A stretch of 64,000 nucleotides of DNA from Idiomarina sp. (GTDB taxonomy: Bacteria > Pseudomonadota > Gammaproteobacteria > Enterobacterales > Alteromonadaceae), in the NCBI GenBank assembly GCA_022565355.1, contig JAIUMU010000002.1, forward strand, positions 512,971 through 576,970, read 5' to 3'. Every line of letters starts with the position of its first letter. The first letter of the stretch is position 1. The notes beneath the pieces were generated by a model. It saw only the letters and a list, made by a program, of their open reading frames with translations. It made no database searches and was not told the DNA's origin. A program made the position numbers and the translations under genes. Positions 54,945-64,000 of this stretch are shown in pieces.

Positions 54945-57773
54945 ATGGATAAAATTGAAGTACGCGGTGCCCGCACCCACAATCTGAAAAACATCAACAT
55001 AGAAATTCCGCGAGATAAGTTGGTGGTGATCACCGGCCTCTCCGGTTCTGGAAAATCTTCTTTAGCATTTGATACCTTGTATGCTGAGGGCCAGCGCCGT
55101 TATGTAGAATCGCTTTCTGCATACGCACGGCAGTTTTTGAGCCTTATGGAAAAGCCCGATGTGGATTCTATTGAAGGCCTTTCGCCAGCAATTTCCATTG
55201 AGCAGAAATCCACATCTCATAACCCACGCTCTACTGTGGGTACCATTACCGAAATTTATGATTACCTGCGCCTTATGTTTGCGCGCATTGGCGAACCTCG
55301 TTGTCCTGAACATGATGTGGCACTTGCTGCACAAACTGTTTCGCAAATGGTAGACCAAGTATTGGCGATGCCAGAAGGCAGCAAAGTAATGTTAGTGGCG
55401 CCGGTAGTGCAAGGGCGCAAAGGCGAGCATCAAAAAACCTTAGAAAACTTAGCGATGCAAGGCTATTTGCGCGCTCGGGTTGATGGCAATGTATGTGATT
55501 TAAGCGATCCGCCCAAGCTTGAGCTGCACAAGAAGCACAATATTGAAGTAGTAGTAGACCGCATTAAGGTTCGTCCTGGCCTAGAGCAACGGTTGGCAGA
55601 ATCTTTTGAAACGGCGCTCGAGATGTCGGGCGGCACGGCTATGATTGTGCCGATGGATGAGAACGACAAAACGCCACCGGTGATTTTCTCTGCTAATTTT
55701 GCCTGCCCGCATTGTGGCTACAGCATGCAAGAGTTAGAGCCACGCTTATTTTCCTTCAATAACCCAGCCGGTGCCTGTGGCACTTGTGATGGTTTGGGTG
55801 TTGAGCAATATTTTGATGCCGACAAGGTGGTGGGTAACCCTGAGCTTAGCCTTACCGGCGGCGCAATTCGTGGTTGGGATAAGCGTAATTTTTACTACTA
55901 CCAAATGCTGCGTTCACTAGCCAAGCAATTTAGCTTCGATTTGAATGCACCATTTAGCGAGTTACCCGATGATATTCGTGATCTGATTCTGAACGGCTCT
56001 GGTTCTACGGAAGTGAAGTTCAACTATGTAAATGATCGGGGCGATACCGTTGTTCGCAAGCATCCGTTTGAAGGTATTTTACCGAACATGCAGCGCCGTT
56101 ATCGCGATACTGATTCCAGCGCGGTGCGGGAAGATTTATCCAAGTACTTAGCCACCAAGCCATGCCGCGCCTGTAATGGCACCCGGTTGCGCCAAGAAGC
56201 GCGCCATGTATTTGTAAACAATACTACCCTGCCGGAAATTGTAGAGCTCTCGATTGGCGATGCCTTAACCTTTTTCACTGAAATTGAGTTGATTGGCCAG
56301 CGGGCGGCGATTGCCGAAAAGATTCTTAAAGAGATTAATGATCGGCTGCGCTTCTTGGTGAATGTGGGCCTTAATTACCTAAACCTCTCGCGCAGCGCAG
56401 AAACCTTATCCGGTGGTGAGGCTCAGCGTATTCGTTTGGCCAGCCAAATTGGTGCCGGGCTAGTTGGGGTAATGTATGTACTGGATGAGCCTTCAATTGG
56501 CTTACACCAACGTGATAATGAACGCTTGCTGGATACCTTGCGGCACTTGCGCGATTTAGGTAACACAGTGTTGGTAGTAGAACACGATGAAGATGCTATT
56601 CGCGCCGCCGATCATGTCATTGATATCGGCCCTGGCGCAGGCGTTCATGGTGGTGAAATTATCGCCCAAGGCACTTATGAAGATATTTTGAAAGCAGAAG
56701 GTTCACTTACCGCCGATTACCTCTCTGGCCGCCGAGAAATTAGTATTCCTAAAAAGCGCCATAAACCAGGTAAAGAGTGGTTAGAGCTGAAAGGTGCACG
56801 CGGTAACAATTTAAAAAATGTGGATTTACGTTTGCCGATTGGGTTAATGACCTGTGTAACCGGCGTATCAGGTTCGGGTAAATCTACGTTAATTAACGAT
56901 ACCTTATTTCCATTGGCGCACCATGAGCTAAATGGCGCTACTACTGGCAAAATTGCTGAGCACGATAGTGTGCATGGCTTAGAATTACTCGATAAAGTAG
57001 TGGATATTGATCAAAGCCCCATTGGCCGCACGCCGCGCTCTAATCCGGCTACCTACACTGGGATTTTCACCCCCATTCGGGAGCTGTTTGCTGGGGTACC
57101 GGAATCGCGAGCACGTGGCTATAAAGTAGGCCGCTTCAGCTTTAACGTGAAAGGTGGCCGCTGTGAAGCCTGCCAAGGCGATGGCATGATTAAGGTAGAA
57201 ATGCACTTCTTGCCGGATGTGTATGTGCCTTGTGATGTGTGTAAGGGCAAGCGTTACAATCGCGAAACCTTAGAAATTCAGTACAAGGGCAAAACCATTC
57301 ATGAGGTGCTTGATCTCACCGTGGAAGATGCGCGCGTGTTTTTCGATGCAGTGCCAGCGATATCACGCAAACTGCAAACATTAATGGATGTTGGCCTTTC
57401 TTATATTCGTTTGGGGCAAGCGGCTACCACACTTTCCGGTGGTGAGGCGCAACGGGTTAAATTGGCTCGTGAGCTTTCCAAACGCGATACTGGCAAAACC
57501 TTGTATATCTTAGATGAGCCAACTACAGGTTTGCATTTCCATGATATTCAGCAGCTGCTGGTAGTGCTGCATCGCTTGCGTGATCATGGTAATACGATTG
57601 TTATTATTGAGCACAACTTGGATGTAGTGAAAACGGCTGATTGGCTAATTGATTTGGGCCCAGAGGGCGGTAACGGCGGCGGCCAGATTTTAGTTGCCGG
57701 CACGCCCGAAGAGGTAAGTGAGCACGCAGGTTCGCATACGGCTCGCTTCTTGAAGCCGATGCTTGCGAAATAG
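54945..57773 (+). CDS. uvrA: Excinuclease ABC subunit A
   Basis: DNA damage recognition ATPase of nucleotide excision repair. Two ABC modules: Walker [13 protein letters not shown] and [12 protein letters not shown], two signature LSGGEAQR motifs, and zinc modules [16 protein letters not shown] and [18 protein letters not shown]. 942 aa is full length. I saw no perfect LexA-type CTG-N10-CAG in the short upstream region. AGGA 4 bp before the ATG. Confidence 0.97.
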   Translation: MDKIEVRGARTHNLKNINIEIPRDKLVVITGLSGSGKSSLAFDTLYAEGQRRYVESLSAYARQFLSLMEKPDVDSIEGLSPAISIEQKSTSHNPRSTVGTITEIYDYLRLMFARIGEPRCPEHDVALAAQTVSQMVDQVLAMPEGSKVMLVAPVVQGRKGEHQKTLENLAMQGYLRARVDGNVCDLSDPPKLELHKKHNIEVVVDRIKVRPGLEQRLAESFETALEMSGGTAMIVPMDENDKTPPVIFSANFACPHCGYSMQELEPRLFSFNNPAGACGTCDGLGVEQYFDADKVVGNPELSLTGGAIRGWDKRNFYYYQMLRSLAKQFSFDLNAPFSELPDDIRDLILNGSGSTEVKFNYVNDRGDTVVRKHPFEGILPNMQRRYRDTDSSAVREDLSKYLATKPCRACNGTRLRQEARHVFVNNTTLPEIVELSIGDALTFFTEIELIGQRAAIAEKILKEINDRLRFLVNVGLNYLNLSRSAETLSGGEAQRIRLASQIGAGLVGVMYVLDEPSIGLHQRDNERLLDTLRHLRDLGNTVLVVEHDEDAIRAADHVIDIGPGAGVHGGEIIAQGTYEDILKAEGSLTADYLSGRREISIPKKRHKPGKEWLELKGARGNNLKNVDLRLPIGLMTCVTGVSGSGKSTLINDTLFPLAHHELNGATTGKIAEHDSVHGLELLDKVVDIDQSPIGRTPRSNPATYTGIFTPIRELFAGVPESRARGYKVGRFSFNVKGGRCEACQGDGMIKVEMHFLPDVYVPCDVCKGKRYNRETLEIQYKGKTIHEVLDLTVEDARVFFDAVPAISRKLQTLMDVGLSYIRLGQAATTLSGGEAQRVKLARELSKRDTGKTLYILDEPTTGLHFHDIQQLLVVLHRLRDHGNTIVIIEHNLDVVKTADWLIDLGPEGGNGGGQILVAGTPEEVSEHAGSHTARFLKPMLAK

Positions 57774-57826
57774 CCAGTGGGTACCGATTCGGTTAAGGTA
57801 ACTACACAACATCATTAAGGACGCAT

Positions 57827-58768
57827 ATGGAAGGTACCCCAAAGCAACCCAAGAACTGCAGCAGCTTGCTCGAGCAGCTTGTAGCGGAAGCTCGTGAAGC
57901 ACCGCTCGGCGGGCAAGTAGCTGATTATATTCCAGCGCTGGCTGAAGTTGCAGCTGAGCATGTGGGTATAGCAGTGGTTGAACTAGATGGTACCACCCAT
58001 ACTGCTGGTGATTTTGATGTGTGCTTTTCGATTCAAAGTATCTCGAAGATTTTCGGCCTCGCCTTGGCCATGGAACGTGCTGGCGATTCCTTGTGGGAAC
58101 GCGTACGCATGGAGCCATCGGGGCAGGCTTTTAACTCAGTAGTGCAGTTAGAGTGGGAGCACGGTATCCCACGCAACCCCTTTATTAATGCCGGCGCTAT
58201 CGTGGTATCTGATGTGCTTACCAGCCGCTATTCGGCAAGTAAAAGTGCGCTGATTCAATACATTCGTTACTTAGCGGGTACCGAATCTGTGCACACTAAT
58301 CATGAAGTGTGGGAATCGGAGAAAGAACACGGTAATCGTAACGCTGCGTTAGCCTATTTGATGAAAAGTTTCGGTAATATTGAAGCCGATGTGCCCGCAG
58401 TGCTCGACCACTACTTTTTTCAGTGCTCAGTAGAAATGAACTGTTTACAGCTTGCGCAAAGCTTAGGGTTTCTGGCCAATAAAGGTATTCAGCCTGGCAC
58501 TGAGGAGCGCATTTGTGATGCTCGTTCAGCGCATCGTATTAATGCCCTACTTTCTACCAGCGGGATGTATGATCAATCGGGTGAGTTTGCGTTTACGGTA
58601 GGCTTACCAGCAAAAAGTGGTGTAGGTGGCGGTATTGTTGCAGTGGTGCCAGATTATGGGGTGATTGCAGCGTGGAGCCCACCTTTAAATCGTTTCGGCA
58701 ACCCAACCCGCGCGGTACAAATGGTTACTGAGTTTGCCCAACGGCTAGGGCTTTCGGTTTATCACTAG
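57827..58768 (+). CDS. glsA: Glutaminase
   Basis: Hydrolyses glutamine to glutamate and ammonia. Serine-dependent glutaminase with the S-x-x-K pair in CFSIQSISK and signature regions PSGQAFNSVVQLE, NPFINAGAI and GVGGGIVAVVP. 313 aa is standard. AAGGA-type site upstream. Follows uvrA by about 50 bp on the same strand but is functionally separate. Confidence 0.93.
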   Translation: MEGTPKQPKNCSSLLEQLVAEAREAPLGGQVADYIPALAEVAAEHVGIAVVELDGTTHTAGDFDVCFSIQSISKIFGLALAMERAGDSLWERVRMEPSGQAFNSVVQLEWEHGIPRNPFINAGAIVVSDVLTSRYSASKSALIQYIRYLAGTESVHTNHEVWESEKEHGNRNAALAYLMKSFGNIEADVPAVLDHYFFQCSVEMNCLQLAQSLGFLANKGIQPGTEERICDARSAHRINALLSTSGMYDQSGEFAFTVGLPAKSGVGGGIVAVVPDYGVIAAWSPPLNRFGNPTRAVQMVTEFAQRLGLSVYH

Positions 58769-58806
58769 TACCTTTATCACGAGGAACTTTATCACTAGTA
58801 AAGTAC

Positions 58807-59661
58807 CTATTGCTGCTGTTCTGTATATTCCTGAGAATGCGCTTCGTGCTCCTGCTCTACCCGCTCTAATCCATAGTACTCTAGCGCGGCAATAACCTGC
58901 GGCTCTTCACGCAATTCGTTCACTAGTTCCATTAGTTCTACAAATTCAATACTGCTATTTGCCCCTACCAATACTTGCGTAGTGTAAACCGTATCCGCTT
59001 CCGGTGCTGCGTACAAACCCGCAATTAACTCAGGATCTTGTACAGCTAACCAGCGTACAAATTCCTCTGTAAACAGGGCAAATTGAATACGGTTGTTGCG
59101 GAGCATGTTAAGTAGGGTAAGTTGGGAATCGGCACGATACATCATGAACTCTTGTTCAGAGGTTCCTGCATCAATATCAAAGTGGGTGTAATTGTAATGA
59201 TATCCTACTACGCCACCCACACGATCCTCATCGGTTGGTAGCCAATTGTCATTCTGTAATGAATACATGCGATCCGCTCCATAAATGAGCGGCTCCGAGG
59301 CGGTATATTCATACTCAGGAGACCATCCCCAAGCTTCCGATTCAAAGAAAATCACATCACAACAGCCTTCCTCTGAAATTGCCGTGTAACGCTCTTGCGG
59401 GCGAACTTCGCGAATACTGAAATGATAAATTGCTTGGCGTGCATTAAGCACCTTGAGTAATTCACCAAGGAAATGCTGGGGTAAACGCGAAGAGTAATAC
59501 GGGGGGAATTCGTACGCAGCAACGTAAACTGGAATGCGTTCCGGCGTTGTAGCGTTTTCTGTTGCCGCTCGATTCTCATCCATATAGCGAGCTGCACTCG
59601 CTTGCCCAATGGCAAGTGAGTGCATTAATAAAATGAGTATGCTCGCTGTTAGAATTCGCAT
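58807..59661 (-). CDS. Periplasmic solute-binding protein (SBP family 3-like)
   Basis: 284 aa with a signal peptide (MRILTASILILLMHSLAIGQ) and a bilobed binding fold (VYVAAYEFPPYYSSRLP, then VGGVVGYHYNY and LLNMLRNNRIQFALF). No transporter genes adjoin except the AbgT carrier gene upstream (14 bp). Family-3 proteins bind amino acids; ligand here unknown. C-terminus is Glu/Gln-rich. Confidence 0.7.
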   Translation of the reverse strand: MRILTASILILLMHSLAIGQASAARYMDENRAATENATTPERIPVYVAAYEFPPYYSSRLPQHFLGELLKVLNARQAIYHFSIREVRPQERYTAISEEGCCDVIFFESEAWGWSPEYEYTASEPLIYGADRMYSLQNDNWLPTDEDRVGGVVGYHYNYTHFDIDAGTSEQEFMMYRADSQLTLLNMLRNNRIQFALFTEEFVRWLAVQDPELIAGLYAAPEADTVYTTQVLVGANSSIEFVELMELVNELREEPQVIAALEYYGLERVEQEHEAHSQEYTEQQQ

Positions 59662-59674
59662 TTAGCCTCGTGTT

Positions 59675-61276
59675 CTAGCCGTCGATAGAATAATAAGTTG
59701 CTGCACCTGGCCCCACTGGTAAGCCTAATGCAAACACCCAAATATAGAACAAAGCTACCCAGCCAATAAAGAACACCATGGTGTACGGCAACATAACAGA
59801 AATTAAGGTGCCAATACCGATATCTTTCTTATACCGCGCGGCAACTGCCAAGATCAAGCCAAAGTAGCTCATCATCGGAGTAATAATATTAGTAACGGAA
59901 TCACCAATACGATACGCCGCCTGCACCAACTCTGGAGCATAACCAACTAGCATCAGCATCGGCACGAAGATCGGGGCCGTAATGGCCCACTGCGCCGAAG
60001 CAGAACCTAACATGAGGTTCACGAACGCACACATTAAGATGAAGAATACAAACACCAATGGGCCGGTTAAGTTTATTGCTTCTAGCATTGCTGCGCCGTT
60101 AACCGCCATAATGGTGCCGAAATTGGTCCAGCCGAAAAATGCTACAAACTGAGCGGCAAAGAATACCAGTACGATGTATAGACCCATGCTACTCATGGTT
60201 TTCGACATTGCGTGAATTACATCAACATCGCTACGCATGGTGCGCGTTACATAACCATACACGTAACCTGGAATCGCAAAAGTAATAAAGATGTATACCA
60301 CAATACCGTTCAAGAACGGTGAGCGTGCAACACCACCGGTTTCTTGATTACGCAGAACACCCCACTCTGGAACGATAGTAAGCGCTAACAATGCGGCCAA
60401 ACCAAGGAATGTTAATCCCGCAAACGCTAAGCCACGCTTCTCTTGCGGATCTAACTTGGCCATCTTCACATTGCCATCATCCTCGTAATCAGGATCGGCT
60501 TCATCAGGGTTATATTTCCCTAATTTCGGCTCTACGATTTTTTCAGTAACGATAGCGCCTAAGGCTGCGATCAAGAATGTACTGATAATCATAAAGAACC
60601 AATTCGCTTCAGGGCCAACTACATAATCAGCATCAAGCAAATTAGCCGCTTCGGTGGTGAAACCAGCGAGTAACGGATCAACGGTACCAATAAATAGGTT
60701 TGCACTATAACCCGCAGAAACACCTGCGAATGCAGCCGCTAAGCCCGCTAGCGGGTGACGGCCTAACGAATGGAATATCATTGCGGCTAATGGTACCAGC
60801 ACCACGTAACCAAGCTCTGAAGCGGTATTCGAAATAACACCGGCGAATACTACAACGATGGTAACCATGCGTGGTGAAGCGCCCATTACCATACCGCGCA
60901 TCATGGCGGAAAGCATACCCGAACGTTCGGCCACACCAACCCCTAAAATTGCCACTAACACCGTACCTAACGGAGCAAAGCCGGTAAAGTTCGTTACCAG
61001 ATTGGAAACCATCCAGCGCAAGCCTTCGCCGCTCATTAAGCTATTTACGGTAATCATCACCCCTTCGTTACCAGGGCGCGGATCCGCAGCACTCACGCCA
61101 AAAAATGCGGCTACACCACTGGCGAATACAACGAATAAGGCAAACATTGCGAATAAGGTTACCGGATGCGGTAGTAAATTACCTAACCACTCAACGGTGT
61201 CTAGAAACCGGGTAAACCACCCGCGTTTAGGAAGATTATTTGCAGAATTGTTCTGATTATTCTGAGCAGCGGCCAT
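59675..61276 (-). CDS. AbgT-family transporter
   Basis: 533-aa inner-membrane carrier of the p-aminobenzoyl-glutamate transporter/antimetabolite exporter family. Hallmarks: NLLPHPVTLFAMFAL at the N-terminus, VISNTASELGYVVLVPLAA, SANLFIGTVDPLLAGFT and GSASAQWAITAPIFVPML. About 11 helices. Family members take up aminobenzoyl-glutamate or expel sulfonamides; direction not known here. Precedes the binding-protein gene in one unit. Confidence 0.9.
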   Translation of the reverse strand: MAAAQNNQNNSANNLPKRGWFTRFLDTVEWLGNLLPHPVTLFAMFALFVVFASGVAAFFGVSAADPRPGNEGVMITVNSLMSGEGLRWMVSNLVTNFTGFAPLGTVLVAILGVGVAERSGMLSAMMRGMVMGASPRMVTIVVVFAGVISNTASELGYVVLVPLAAMIFHSLGRHPLAGLAAAFAGVSAGYSANLFIGTVDPLLAGFTTEAANLLDADYVVGPEANWFFMIISTFLIAALGAIVTEKIVEPKLGKYNPDEADPDYEDDGNVKMAKLDPQEKRGLAFAGLTFLGLAALLALTIVPEWGVLRNQETGGVARSPFLNGIVVYIFITFAIPGYVYGYVTRTMRSDVDVIHAMSKTMSSMGLYIVLVFFAAQFVAFFGWTNFGTIMAVNGAAMLEAINLTGPLVFVFFILMCAFVNLMLGSASAQWAITAPIFVPMLMLVGYAPELVQAAYRIGDSVTNIITPMMSYFGLILAVAARYKKDIGIGTLISVMLPYTMVFFIGWVALFYIWVFALGLPVGPGAATYYSIDG

Positions 61277-61362
61277 GCCGTTCTCCTTTAATTCTTATGG
61301 TTCGCTGCGTACAGCGTTCGTTTTGGCTTCGTACTTTCGCGTAGCCGCGTATTGTACGGTAA

Positions 61363-62136
61363 TCAGCGCTTGGCAACAAATCCGCCCTGTTTCCATACCC
61401 GCGCAATCATTAAAATGCCGGTGATAGAAAGCCATACGCTGAGTAAGCCTGCGAAAATGATGAATAGATTATTAAAATCGCGCTTGCCGGAGTAATCCAT
61501 GAAGTGCAATCGGTACATCCAATCAATGAGGGGCCAACGGTTATTACGATGTCCGAGCACTTCGCCGCTGGCCTGATCAATGTACACTCGGGTATTTAAA
61601 TCATCAGCAAAATCTACCCGAAAGCCTGGCCCAACCCAATGCGGAAATTCATCGCTGCGATGCACATCGCGAATGCCATTAAACATGCCTGCGCCTAAAT
61701 ATGAGTTTACCGCCAACCGTTGCGCTGTGAGGGCGCTGGTTTGCCACCGATGTCCTGTTTCACCATCAAACCATGCAACAGCGTAGGGGCTTGCTTTACT
61801 GCGATTTGGCGCTTGTTGGTGTCCCGGTGTGTTGTTCGGCACATAGGTAGCTTCAAACTGCGCCACATTATCGATAATACGTACTCGTACGGAACGAACG
61901 TTGCCAAGATTTTGCAATTGCAGATCCGGCGTTACATAACGTTCCTTGGTGTGCAATGGTTGCGCTGGTAACTGGTGCCAATACTCTTGGGTAGAGAGGC
62001 CTTCTCGGCCTTGCCAACTGAAATAGAAACCCGTAACGCACCAAATAATTACTTGAATAACTAACACCAGCGCAATTCGGCGATGCAAACTGCTGAGCCA
62101 GCCCATTTTAATGCTGCGTGAGCTATTACCTATCAT
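61363..62136 (-). CDS. PepSY membrane protein
   Basis: About 257 aa with an N-terminal helix (RIALVLVIQVIIWCVTGFYFSW), PepSY-like periplasmic region (VYIDQASGEVLGHRNNRWPLIDWMYRLHFMDYSG) and a C-terminal helix. Start set at ATG 62136, 4-bp overlap (ATGA) with the upstream gene and GGAGAG 7 bp before; the longer frame to 62163 lies inside that gene. The HxMDYSG pattern matches PepSY-associated TM proteins, often linked to iron or copper reductase systems. Function unknown. Confidence 0.78.
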   Translation of the reverse strand: MIGNSSRSIKMGWLSSLHRRIALVLVIQVIIWCVTGFYFSWQGREGLSTQEYWHQLPAQPLHTKERYVTPDLQLQNLGNVRSVRVRIIDNVAQFEATYVPNNTPGHQQAPNRSKASPYAVAWFDGETGHRWQTSALTAQRLAVNSYLGAGMFNGIRDVHRSDEFPHWVGPGFRVDFADDLNTRVYIDQASGEVLGHRNNRWPLIDWMYRLHFMDYSGKRDFNNLFIIFAGLLSVWLSITGILMIARVWKQGGFVAKR

Positions 62137-62906
62137 TCCGAATCTCTCCATAACCGACGCCATGGGCGAGATAAATACTTCTGCACTAGTAGCATTAGCC
62201 CGGAAATACTAATGAGTAATGTTAACACCGTAAAAGCCAGCAGCCAGGGCTTAGTAATATCACTACGATCTTGATAATCCATGATGTGCAGCATCCACAT
62301 AAAATCAAAAAAGCGCCACGCCGTATGCCGTTGAGTAACCAAGCTCCCAGTAACTGCCGAAAGATAAAGGGTGGTGTTGGAGGTATCCGCAAAGCGAACT
62401 TGCCAAGCAGGTAAATGGCGAGCCGCCAGTTCAGATTCTGTTGGTTCTGTTAATAGCTGTAATTGGGCGATGTTCGGCTCGTGGTTGTTTGCTTGGGCAT
62501 TACTTGGGGCATTACTTGGGGCATTCCTTGGGGCATAGTAGCGCTTGGCAAGCGCGCGAATGTCCTGCTCGGTAATGGTAAGCGGCTGAAGAGTGGCGGC
62601 ATCCAGCAAACGAGTTGCATTGCCGTTCACCACGAACACATGCTGAAACCCGTTATTGATATATCGGTTTACTAAGGTAACTTCTGTAGCATCGGGATAT
62701 TCATTTGCTACCGAAGTAATGTTTTCCAGATAAGTAAATTCGCTAACAGAGCGATCGGCAGGTTGCACCAAATGATCGCCGTGAATATACGGCAATTGCA
62801 GTATCACCATAGCCGCACCAGTGATGCTCCATATAATTAACTGGATACCAAATAGTAGCGTGAGCCAACGGTGAATTTTTCTGGCTTTTAGGGGTTTAAA
62901 GCGCAT
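62133..62906 (-). CDS. PepSY-associated membrane protein with NAPS repeat
   Basis: 257 aa, same build as its downstream partner: N-terminal helix (LLFGIQLIIWSITGAAMVIL), periplasmic domain, HIMDYQDRSD motif and a C-terminal helix. Residues near 135-147 are a tetrapeptide repeat (NAPSNAPSNAQ) encoded by a 12-bp tandem repeat. The two genes overlap by 4 bp and probably form a heteromer. Function unknown. Confidence 0.75.
   Translation of the reverse strand: MRFKPLKARKIHRWLTLLFGIQLIIWSITGAAMVILQLPYIHGDHLVQPADRSVSEFTYLENITSVANEYPDATEVTLVNRYINNGFQHVFVVNGNATRLLDAATLQPLTITEQDIRALAKRYYAPRNAPSNAPSNAQANNHEPNIAQLQLLTEPTESELAARHLPAWQVRFADTSNTTLYLSAVTGSLVTQRHTAWRFFDFMWMLHIMDYQDRSDITKPWLLAFTVLTLLISISGLMLLVQKYLSRPWRRLWRDSE
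62491..62536. repeat. 12-bp tandem repeat inside a PepSY gene
   Basis: Units of the form GGCATTACTTGG repeat three to four times in frame; copy number changes would add or remove four residues. Confidence 0.75.
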
Positions 62907-62999
62907 GTTTAATTATTTTTATTGGTTTTCTGCCGAAAGTTATTTTTATCACGTTCACCATCGCAATGGTAGCCGCACCCGCGTGATTGGCAGAATAAA

Positions 63000-63749
63000 C
63001 TATTTCAGTTGTTGCAGAATTCGTGGTGTGTGATTGGTAAGCAATTGGTCTACACCTGCCGCCAACGCACGTTTATGGTGTTCCGGGGTTTCTGGTAGAT
63101 AACCAATTACTTTCGCTCCGCACACATGAAAATTCCGCACAATGCGCTCATTCAAAATAGGGATGTTTCGTAATGTCGGCGGTACCGCATAGTATTGGCC
63201 GGCCTCAATATTCGCTAATGCAGGCAGGCCAAGTAGCGCCGCGGCGCCCGCCAAATAGCAATGCCTCTCCCGCGCTAAGCAAAACGCCTCGGGTAAGATA
63301 TGGGTGAGTTGCTGTTGATGGCTAGGATGCCAGAACAAATAGCGCGCGCGATTATGTAAAAACTCATCAACTGCTTTATCGCTACGTAGGCGCTGTAGAA
63401 TGGCCACGGTTTGCTCTGCCTGCTCAGGTTTAATATCGAGAATCCAGTGCAAATGAGCGAAATGTTCAAGGAACTCATCAAAGAACAGTAGCGTTTCGCC
63501 ATGCTGTAACCGCTCTTTGCTAAGCTCTTTACGAGTTAACTCGTGCACCTGAGCATTGCGGCCACTTACGCGAGATAAATCGGCGTCATGGCATAGCACG
63601 ATGTGCCCATCACGGCTTACCCGCAGATCAGTTTCTAGATGTTCGAAGCCATGCCCTATCGCTGCCAAAAATGCTGCCGCTGTATTCTCGGTGGCAATCG
63701 GCTCATCTTCGGTTCCGCAATAACCGCGGTGGCTAATCCAAGTGGTCAT
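63000..63749 (-). CDS. Glycerophosphodiester phosphodiesterase
   Basis: 249-aa cytoplasmic GDPD (UgpQ-like), hydrolysing glycerophosphodiesters to glycerol-3-phosphate and an alcohol. Catalytic motifs: HRGY with the later ENT (ATENTAAAF), metal ligands LETDLRVSRDGHIVLCHD, and LDIKPEQ. No signal peptide. Stands alone between the PepSY pair and tuf. Confidence 0.88.
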   Translation of the reverse strand: MTTWISHRGYCGTEDEPIATENTAAAFLAAIGHGFEHLETDLRVSRDGHIVLCHDADLSRVSGRNAQVHELTRKELSKERLQHGETLLFFDEFLEHFAHLHWILDIKPEQAEQTVAILQRLRSDKAVDEFLHNRARYLFWHPSHQQQLTHILPEAFCLARERHCYLAGAAALLGLPALANIEAGQYYAVPPTLRNIPILNERIVRNFHVCGAKVIGYLPETPEHHKRALAAGVDQLLTNHTPRILQQLK

Positions 63750-63815
63750 GCTAATACTGCGCTCCTCAATAGCGTATCGCTATAAGAGTAGCACCTCATA
63801 TTGAATATTTGCCAA

Positions 63816-63847
63816 TAAAAAAGGCTTCCCGAGGGAAGCCTTTCTTT
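63816..63847 (-). terminator. Rho-independent terminator after tuf
   Basis: Stem AGGCTTCCC / GGGAAGCCT with a 3-nt loop and a T-rich run on the minus strand, about 20 bp after the tuf stop codon. Confidence 0.92.
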
Positions 63848-63864
63848 TGTGGTGCGAACTAAAA

Positions 63865-64000
63865 TTAATCTAAAATCTTAGATACAACACCAGCGCCTAC
63901 GGTACGGCCACCTTCGCGAATTGCGAAACGTAATCCGTCATCCATTGCGATTGGTGCAATCAGTTCAACTACGAACTTGATGTTGTCACCAGGCATTACC
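63865..64000 (-). CDS. tuf: Elongation factor Tu, C-terminal end only
   Basis: The last 44 codons of EF-Tu on the minus strand: [18 protein letters not shown], then [19 protein letters not shown] and ILD-stop. The rest lies beyond the window. The sequence is close to the universal EF-Tu domain III end. Too short for the ORF list but unmistakable. Confidence 0.95.
   Translation of the reverse strand, partial: VMPGDNIKFVVELIAPIAMDDGLRFAIREGGRTVGAGVVSKILD

Noticed and set aside
58758..58800. Direct repeat TTTATCACTAGTA at the glsA end
   Set aside because: Two 13-bp copies 30 bp apart, no gene or structure linked; probably a small local duplication.

Overview
The window looks like the chromosome of a marine gammaproteobacterium of the Alteromonadales, probably Idiomarinaceae-like. 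This is inferred from a complete MSHA pilus biogenesis operon, a uvrA/ssb neighbourhood, an AbgT transporter, MacAB, and the protein style. No taxonomic search was possible. Most of the sequence has one base composition. The stretch from about 39.2 to 52.7 kb is visibly more AT-rich and carries only defence and mobility genes.

Layout. 0-4.2 kb: the 3' part of a giant mshQ-like adhesin gene (+). 4.2-10.3 kb: a phosphate-scavenging group (+) with a phytase-like histidine phosphatase lipoprotein, a TonB-dependent receptor and a purple-acid-phosphatase-like enzyme. The first two have 11-bp-phased GTAAC/GTCAT repeats upstream that resemble PhoB sites. 10.3-14.4 kb: a zone of decayed genes. It holds a parD fused to the tail of parE, an MBL-fold hydrolase with a stop codon right after its signal peptide, an intact Calx-beta lipoprotein, and a second MshA-like pilin frameshifted by a 7-bp near-duplication. 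14.6-26.2 kb: the msh operon on the minus strand (mshI1, I2, J, K, L, M, N, E, G, F, B, A), with mostly overlapping stop/start codons and a terminator after mshA. 26.4-38.9 kb: pyrC with a leader hairpin that covers its ribosome binding site, tdk-macA-macB, add, a glycosyltransferase, and gabD followed by a substrate-binding lipoprotein and a GGDEF/EAL phosphodiesterase.

39.2-52.7 kb is a defence/mobility island between gabD and ssb. In order it holds a 51-codon ORF, a trypsin-like protease coupled to a PD-(D/E)XK-like nuclease, and two tiny unknown genes. Next come a 43-bp tandem-repeat array (six full units plus a partial), a terminator and an AbiF/Abi_2-like HEPN protein. Then a SIR2-HerA pair and a four-gene tyrosine-recombinase module of the Tn554/gamma-mobile-trio type. 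The repeat array + terminator + HEPN toxin order matches a type III toxin-antitoxin locus and is the most interesting candidate system here.

52.8-64 kb: ssb, a YajR-like MFS transporter, uvrA, glsA, a periplasmic binding protein, an AbgT transporter, two PepSY membrane proteins, a glycerophosphodiesterase and the 3' end of tuf. Short tandem repeats (7, 12, 14, 21 and 43 bp) recur through the window, and several sit where a change in copy number would alter expression or protein length.
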